This document shows, piece by piece, positions 23,928-28,979 of a DNA stretch of 28,979 nucleotides; position 1 is the first letter of the stretch, and each line of letters opens with the position of its first letter. Source of the DNA: Deinococcus budaensis (lineage in GTDB: Bacteria; Deinococcota; Deinococci; Deinococcales; Deinococcaceae); contig NZ_JACHFN010000009.1 of NCBI RefSeq assembly GCF_014201885.1, forward strand, positions 122,501-151,479, given 5' to 3'. Under the pieces are notes generated by a model. The model was not told the DNA's origin. It ran no database searches and saw only the letters and a list, made by a program, of their open reading frames with translations. A program made the position numbers and the translations under genes.

Positions 23928-24811
23928 AGCGGTCAGCTTCCAGCGGTCAGCCGTCAGCCTGGAGCGGGTGGCGGTTGCCTCTGCTGATGCTGAGTATTGC
24001 GAGTCTGGGCATTGTCGCGGGCACGGTGCGGGCCGCGTTGCTGGAACCGGGGAAATGGAGCCTGCCGGGCCTGATCCTCGGCGCGTGGGTGCCGCTGCTC
24101 CCCGTGGCCGTCGTCGCCGCGTTCTGCCTGTGGCTGGCCCGCGCGAGTCCTGGGGCGGCCCTGGGAGGTGGGGTCGCCGCCGCCCTCGGAGCCGCCGTGT
24201 ACAGCTTTGAGCTGCTGCACCCGAAATACAACCAGGACGCGAACATCGGACTGGGTCTCTACATGCTCTTCGGCTGGCTCTTTCCGCTCAGCCCGGCCTT
24301 TCTGGTCGGAGCGGGGCTGGGGTCGTTGGTGGAGCGGCGGCGCGGCCTTCCGCCCTCCCCCACCGCGCTGGAGGATGCCTGGCCCCTCCCCAGGCTGCGC
24401 CCCTGGCTGTGGCCGCTGCTGCCCCCGGCGCTGGTGTCGCTGGCGGTGGCGGTGCAGCCGTTCGTGCGGCTGGGGCAGGCTCGGCTGGTGGACGCGGCGA
24501 GCCTTCCCGGCCTGCTGCTGGCCGTGGTCTTCACATCCGGCGGGCAGCTCGCCGTTAGCCTCGCGCCCGCCCTGGTCGTGCTGCTGGTGCTGCGGGGGCG
24601 GGCCGCGCGTGACGGCACCGTGCAGCCCCGCCTCGCCGCCTTCTGGGGCCTGTGCCTGGGATTGGCGGTGACGCTGGGGCTGTTCGGGTTCGGAGCGGGT
24701 CTGTTGGGAGGTGTGGGGCTGGAGGTTTACATCCTGCTGTGTGCACTCCCGCCCATGCTGGGGTGCGGGGTGGGCTGGTGGGTAGGACGACGCGGGGAAG
24801 CGGCCCGGTAA
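23924..24811 (+). CDS. Multi-helix membrane protein of unknown function
   Basis: 295 residues with about eight hydrophobic helices. The ATG overlaps the response regulator stop (ATGA), so it belongs to the kinase operon. The N-terminal 18 residues are polar and derive from a local repeated AGCGGTCAGC sequence. The middle has a short conserved-looking loop (LLHPKYNQDANIGLGLYMLFGW). The C-terminal half (residues about 157-295, from RPWLWPLLPP to FWGLCLGLAV and beyond) is duplicated in the next gene. I do not recognise a family; it could be the output or target of the two-component system, for example a membrane-stress protein. Confidence 0.75.
23931..23957 (+). repeat. Short tandem AGCGGTCAGC repeat at a gene start
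   Basis: AGCGGTCAGC occurs twice 15 bases apart (23931 and 23946), followed by a shorter CGTCAGC copy. It lies just inside the start of the membrane-protein gene. It resembles fragments of dispersed small repeats seen in some GC-rich genomes, but only a genome-wide search could show that. Confidence 0.45.
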
Positions 24812-25218
24812 CTCGCCCTGCGCTTACGCCCTGGCTGTGGCCGCTGGCCTTGCCCACCCTGCTGCCCATCATCTCGGCGCTTGTTTCTCTGCTGCGGCGC
24901 TGGGAGGCAGCCTTCTCATGGAGGCTGGAAGCACTGCCCGGTCTGCTGCCCGGCTTCGGCGTGGCCGTCGCCGTCACACTGGCGCTCACCCTGACTCCCG
25001 CTCTCCTGGCCCTGGTCACCCTGCGGCGTGGGGCCGACCCGGACCACCTCGCGCGTCAGCGTCGACTCGCCTTCTGGGGTCTCTGCCTGGGGCTGAGCCT
25101 GACCTGGGCGCTCTTCCTCGTGCTCCCGAGCGGGTCGCGCCCTCTCCTGCTGAATGTGACCGTCTGGCCGCCCCTGGTGGGCTATGTCGCGGGACGCTGG
25201 GCAGGTGGAAGCCAGTAG
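24778..25218 (+). CDS. Membrane protein, partial tandem duplicate of the preceding gene
   Basis: About 146 residues with four hydrophobic helices. It aligns with the C-terminal half of the preceding protein: TPWLWPL (residue 17 on) with RPWLWPL (159 on) and RLAFWGLCLGLSLTW with RLAAFWGLCLGLAVTL, 81 and 80 residues further on, so the two are colinear. No ATG is available. GTG 24778 or GTG 24763, both inside the end of the upstream gene and in its -1 frame, are the best starts. It may be a separate small protein, the second half of a frameshift fusion, or a decaying copy. No family is recognised. Confidence 0.6.
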   Translation: MGRTTRGSGPVTRPALTPWLWPLALPTLLPIISALVSLLRRWEAAFSWRLEALPGLLPGFGVAVAVTLALTLTPALLALVTLRRGADPDHLARQRRLAFWGLCLGLSLTWALFLVLPSGSRPLLLNVTVWPPLVGYVAGRWAGGSQ

Positions 25219-25242
25219 GTTGCAGGGCCGGGGTGCCAAACG

Positions 25243-25281
25243 CTGAGGCAGAGGGCACCACACCCGCGCCCTCTGCCCCAG
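25243..25281. terminator. Bidirectional terminator-like hairpin
   Basis: GGCAGAGGGC (25247-25256) and GCCCTCTGCC (25268-25277) form a perfect ten-pair stem with an 11-base loop, extended outward by CTG/CAG after one mismatch. It lies between the convergent membrane-protein and chdC genes and is well placed to end both. There is no U-tract on either side. Confidence 0.7.
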
Positions 25282-25291
25282 TGCCTGAGCC

Positions 25292-26127
<836 letters not shown>

Positions 26128-26131
<4 letters not shown>

Positions 26132-27156
26132 TGGGCCACCGCCTGGCCGCGCAGGTCGTGCGTCAGGCCGAAGTTGGCGTGGTAGAGGGTCTGAATCCGG
26201 TCGTACTCGGCGTCCGTCAGCGGCGCGGCGTCAAAGGTCGCGGCGTATTCCTCCAGCCCCTTCTCGTCGTAGATGTTGGGCAGGACGCTCGCCATCGCCG
26301 GGGAGCGCAGCGCGAACTGGAGGGCGAGCTGGCCGATGGTCCGGCCCCGGCCCTCCACGAACTCGGCGCCAAGCTGCTCGACCTTCTTCAGGCCGTCTTC
26401 CATCCAGGCCTTGCGGCGGGCGTTGGTGGTCATGCGCCAGTTGCGGTGATCACCGGGTTCGAACTCGGTGTCGAGGGTCATGTAGCCTTCCAGCAGCCCG
26501 GAGGCGTGCGGCACGCGGGCCATCACACCCACACCTTCCTGCTCGGCCACCGGCAGAATCTGCTCGCCCAGCACCTGCTCCAGCAGGTTGTAGATGATCT
26601 GGGTGGGGGCGCGGCGCTCCCGGATGGAGGCGATGCCCTCCTCGATCTGCCGCTCGTTGAGCGCCGGACCCAGCGCGGTGCCGTAGGCGCGAATGAGGCC
26701 CTCGGCCTTGAGCTTTTCCAGCTCGGCCCACAGGTCATCCTGGCGAATCGCGTCCAGGCGGCAGTTGTGCAGCTGATAGTAGTCGATGTAGTCGGTGCCC
26801 AGCCGCTTCAGCGAGCCTTCGAGCGCCTTGCGGAGGTACCCGGGCGTCCAGTCGTGGGGGCGCTCCTGCTGGCCGGGGCGCTCGGGGTGGGTATAGATGT
26901 CGTAGCCGAACTTGGACCCGATCACGATCTTCTCGCGCACGTCGCCCAGCGCCCGGCGCTGAAGTTCCTCGGCGCGGCCCGAGGCGTAGGTGTCCGCGTT
27001 GTCGAAAAAGGTGATCCCGAGGTCGTAGGCCCGGCGCAGCAGGCGCACGGCCATGTCCTCGTCCTTGACGCCCCACCAGGTCGTGCCCACGGTCCACACG
27101 CCGAAGCCCACCGCGCTGACGGTGAGATCGGTGCCGAGAAGCTTGCGCTCTTGCAT
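26128..27156 (-). CDS. Aldo/keto reductase
   Basis: NADPH-dependent barrel oxidoreductase, 342 residues. The tetrad is Asp52 and Tyr57 in [15 protein letters not shown], Lys82 in IGSKFGYD and His130 in YYQLHN. The C-terminal cofactor region is present ([16 protein letters not shown]), although the usual Lys/Arg-rich phosphate-binding motif is weak. It differs clearly from the aldo/keto reductase at 5587. It begins at ATG 27156, six bases after an AATAGT -10 box, and its TGA overlaps the GTG of chdC, so the two are translated together. A link to haem synthesis or detoxification is suggested by this coupling only. The frame extends upstream, but that part shows shadow-like composition. Confidence 0.92.
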
Positions 27157-27162
27157 GGCCGC

Positions 27163-27168
27163 ACTATT
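27163..27168 (-). promoter_or_regulatory. Possible leaderless -10 box (AATAGT) of the reductase-chdC operon
   Basis: On the minus strand AATAGT is followed by six bases and ATG 27156. It matches TANNNT except at the first base. The divergent gene's -10 box lies 49 bases away. Confidence 0.4.
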
Positions 27169-27216
27169 CCACCGCCCCCAGGGGACAATGCACCCCGAAC
27201 GAGCGGTCAGGCCACG

Positions 27217-27222
27217 TATGCT
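27217..27222 (+). promoter_or_regulatory. Leaderless -10 box (TATGCT) of the membrane-anchored unknown
   Basis: TATGCT lies six bases before the GTG at 27229, supporting that GTG as the start and a leaderless transcript. Confidence 0.55.
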
Positions 27223-27228
27223 CGGGCT

Positions 27229-27855
27229 GTGGACGATGCGGCCGTGATCGGTTTCGTGGGTGCTCTCGCCGGGGCACTGGTAGGAGCCGGCGGAACGTAC
27301 CTGGCGACTGTGGGGGCAGCGAGACGGCAGGGTCAGGACCGGGCGCGTGCCGTCCTGGCGGCGGTCGGCGCGTCCGTGCGTGGCGAGGCCGCCAGCCATA
27401 ACCAGGCGCAAGTAGAGGCAACCTTGCGTTCCCTGGCCACCTTTCGGGCGCTGCTTGGCCGCGCCGATTCCAGTGGAGCGGACGCCGATCAACCCACGCA
27501 ACTTCACCTGCGGTTGACCATTCCCACGCTGCCGCAGCCCGCCTGGACGGGAATGCTCACCGCCGACGTGGGCTTCGTGCCACCCAACGTCTACCTCAAG
27601 CTCTCGGAGTTGGAGGCGCTCGCCACGCACGTCAGCGGCATAGCGGCGCAAACCCTCGACCCGGCCCTGACCTTCCACGCCCTGCTGCGCGAATTGCCCG
27701 GCGACTTTACCCCCCGCCAACTTGCCGCCGCCCCACAGCGGGCCGCCCTGGCAACCACCCTCGACCGCCTGACCGTGCTGCTGGACATTCTCCTCGATCT
27801 CTACCAGCAACACACCGCGCTCCGGCGCGAGCTGTTGGCGCTGCTGCCCAGCTGA
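27229..27855 (+). CDS. Membrane-anchored protein of unknown function
   Basis: 208 residues. One N-terminal Gly-rich helix (about 5-27, [21 protein letters not shown]) acts as signal anchor, followed by a long, mostly helical cytosolic or periplasmic part (about 30-205), with heptad-like spacing near the end ([29 protein letters not shown]) that could form a coiled coil. The GTG is placed six bases after TATGCT. It is divergent from the reductase-chdC operon and ends 11 bases before the convergent hydrolase gene. A much longer frame runs upstream on this strand, but that is antisense to the reductase. No family is recognised. Confidence 0.65.
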   Translation: MDDAAVIGFVGALAGALVGAGGTYLATVGAARRQGQDRARAVLAAVGASVRGEAASHNQAQVEATLRSLATFRALLGRADSSGADADQPTQLHLRLTIPTLPQPAWTGMLTADVGFVPPNVYLKLSELEALATHVSGIAAQTLDPALTFHALLRELPGDFTPRQLAAAPQRAALATTLDRLTVLLDILLDLYQQHTALRRELLALLPS

Positions 27856-27866
27856 ACCCCTGTCCC

Positions 27867-28769
27867 CTAGACGGCCGAGGTCAGCCACGCCAGCGCCCCC
27901 GCCCGCAGCGCCGCCCAACCGTCCGGGTGGGTGTGCCCGCCGGGGTGGGTCCACTCATTCACGGGGACACCCGCCCCGCGCAGCCTCCCCGCCAGGGTCC
28001 GCGCCCGGGGCGTGTGCGGGTCGGCCTCGCCCAGCACCAGGGCGACCGGAACCCGCGCCGGGGCGGTCAGCTCCAGCAAACCGGCGGGCAGACTGGGCGA
28101 GACAGCCAGCACGCCCGAGGCGGGCACCGCGCCCCCCAGGGCCGCCCGCAGCGCCACCCCGGCCCCCGCGCTGAACCCCGCCCACACGGGCCGCCCACCC
28201 ACCTCACGCGCCCACCCGGCGACCTCGGCGTCCGCCTGCGCCGGGTCGTCCCAGACCAGGGCGCCGGGGCCGCCGAACTGACCGCTCCCCGCCAGCGCGA
28301 CCCGCCAGCCCTGGGCCGTCAGATCGGCGTAGAGGGGACGCAGCGAGTCCGGCGCCTGGGCGTTGCCGTGCAGGGCCATCAGGGTGCCCCGGACCGCTTC
28401 CCGCGCGGCCCAGACCGTCAGCGACGGCGAATGACGCCCGGCTTCCTCACGTTGCCGCGCCCGCCAGGCCGCCAGCAGCGCCCCGAAGCGGGGCAGGCTC
28501 CGGAGCGGGGCGAGGTCGGGGTCACGTTCCAGCAGCGCGGGCGCGAGCCACTCGCCCCGGTCGCGGACGCGCTCCAGCGCCGTCAGCGCCGCCCCGGGTT
28601 CCCCGAGCTGCGCGTGCAGGCAGGCCGCCCAGAAGTCTGCCCGCGCCCGCTGCGCCGGGGTCAGGTCCGCTGGGGGCGCGGCCAGCACGGCCAGCGCCTC
28701 CCGGAGTCGCCCGGCCCCGTGGTGGGCAAAGAGGTCGCGTTGCCACTCTTCAAACGGGGTCGCGGTCAT
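27867..28769 (-). CDS. Alpha/beta hydrolase (dienelactone-hydrolase-like) with helical N-terminus
   Basis: 300 residues. The C-terminal 175 form an alpha/beta hydrolase: the catalytic Ser200 in GFSAG, Asp250 in LGEADPHTP and His279 in [10 protein letters not shown], with the oxyanion strand [10 protein letters not shown] at 129. The order and spacing resemble dienelactone hydrolase and carboxylesterase families. The first 110 residues are helical with pairs such as [21 protein letters not shown] and [14 protein letters not shown], like one or two TPR-type repeats, and may bind a partner. ATG 28769 lies five bases after a TACGCT box. Substrate unknown. The fragment of a transposase gene begins 80 bases upstream. 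Confidence 0.85.
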   Translation of the reverse strand: MTATPFEEWQRDLFAHHGAGRLREALAVLAAPPADLTPAQRARADFWAACLHAQLGEPGAALTALERVRDRGEWLAPALLERDPDLAPLRSLPRFGALLAAWRARQREEAGRHSPSLTVWAAREAVRGTLMALHGNAQAPDSLRPLYADLTAQGWRVALAGSGQFGGPGALVWDDPAQADAEVAGWAREVGGRPVWAGFSAGAGVALRAALGGAVPASGVLAVSPSLPAGLLELTAPARVPVALVLGEADPHTPRARTLAGRLRGAGVPVNEWTHPGGHTHPDGWAALRAGALAWLTSAV

Positions 28770-28774
28770 GCGTC

Positions 28775-28780
28775 AGCGTA
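28775..28780 (-). promoter_or_regulatory. Leaderless -10 box (TACGCT) of the hydrolase gene
   Basis: On the minus strand TACGCT is followed by five bases and ATG 28769. Sequence further upstream may belong to the end of the neighbouring insertion element. Confidence 0.45.
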
Positions 28781-28979
28781 ATGGCCGGTCACGTCGCGCG
28801 CACCCGCCAGACGGCGGAGGCCGCGAGAAAATTCGCCTGGTCGTGGTTTTCAAGGTAATGACCGGTTGTAGCGGTGGAGGAAGAGCCAAACCAGGGTTTC
28901 CAGGTGGACTTGGCTGCGGCTGAAGGCGAGGGATCGGCGCACCAGATGGGCCAATCTCAGGCGCAAGGTGGCATGGAAG
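28781..28979. mobile_element. Right-edge IS1-like insertion sequence, partial
   Basis: Inferred from the transposase C-terminus. The left boundary is uncertain, as only one end is in the window and no terminal repeat or target duplication can be compared. Confidence 0.5.
28850..28978 (-). CDS. IS1-type transposase, C-terminal fragment at the window edge
   Basis: The minus-strand frame gives 42 residues and a stop, including LRLRLAHLVRRSLAFSRS and ending in LFLHRYNRSLP. The pattern of L-R-L-x-R-L-A-x-L-V-R-R-S/T-L-x-F-S-R-S matches the C-terminus of IS1-family transposases. The gene continues beyond the right edge, so completeness is unknown. It runs in the same direction as the hydrolase gene and stops 80 bases upstream of it. 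The terminal inverted repeat of the element should lie between 28780 and 28849, but I could not define it without the other end. Confidence 0.7.
   Translation of the reverse strand, partial: FHATLRLRLAHLVRRSLAFSRSQVHLETLVWLFLHRYNRSLP

Noticed and set aside
26158..27228. Long plus-strand frame that extends the unknown gene at 27229 upstream
   Set aside because: It is antisense to a clear aldo/keto reductase and has shadow-like composition. TATGCT six bases before GTG 27229 marks the real start.

Overview
The window reads as a chromosomal segment of a GC-rich, Deinococcus-like bacterium. This is inferred from the base composition (one typical line, 21181-21240, counts 50 G/C of 60), from many start codons placed 5-10 bases after a TANNNT -10 box (leaderless or nearly leaderless transcripts, as described for Deinococcus), and from the gene set (coproheme decarboxylase, Nudix hydrolase, short class III CoA transferase, type III polyketide synthase, P1B-4 metal ATPase). 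I recognise no rRNA, tRNA, CRISPR array or phage gene. Coding density is high: no gene-free stretch exceeds 300 bases.

Layout. 172-4308 (+): a short CaiB/BaiF CoA transferase, a P1B-4 metal-exporting ATPase behind a Fur-like operator, a haem-binding c-type protein, and two small hydrophilic proteins. 4330-7874 (-): a type III polyketide synthase, an aldo/keto reductase, a small membrane protein and a nitroreductase. 7913-9209: a small membrane protein and a lipoprotein with start codons only 24 bases apart, then ndk. 9410-12393 (+): two nucleoside/sugar-type ABC permeases with a tiny ORF between them. 12559-14726 (+): a secreted LysM/phosphodiester-glycosidase protein, then a coupled set of an 18-codon leader ORF, rbfA and an acyl-CoA thioesterase. 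14739-15980 (-): an exported seven-repeat, propeller-like protein. 16151-18158 (+): a Nudix protein with an altered Nudix box and an exported M1 metallopeptidase.

18160-19020 is a visibly AT-richer island holding two unrecognised overlapping genes, one with two membrane helices. After it come a padR - HAAS-domain - signal peptidase I operon (19040-20432) and a five-gene signalling operon (20492-25218): membrane histidine kinase, LiaF/DUF4097-like protein, NarL-type response regulator, and two membrane proteins of which the second duplicates the C-terminal half of the first.

25292-27156 (-) is an aldo/keto reductase coupled to the coproheme decarboxylase ChdC. 27229-27855 (+) is a membrane-anchored unknown, 27867-28769 (-) an alpha/beta hydrolase, and the right edge holds the C-terminal end of an IS1-type transposase gene.

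The most distinctive local themes are leaderless promoters, chains of GTGA/ATGA start-stop overlaps that imply translational coupling, haem and iron handling in two places (metal ATPase plus haem-binding protein; ChdC), and an envelope-stress-like signalling operon lying next to a signal peptidase operon.
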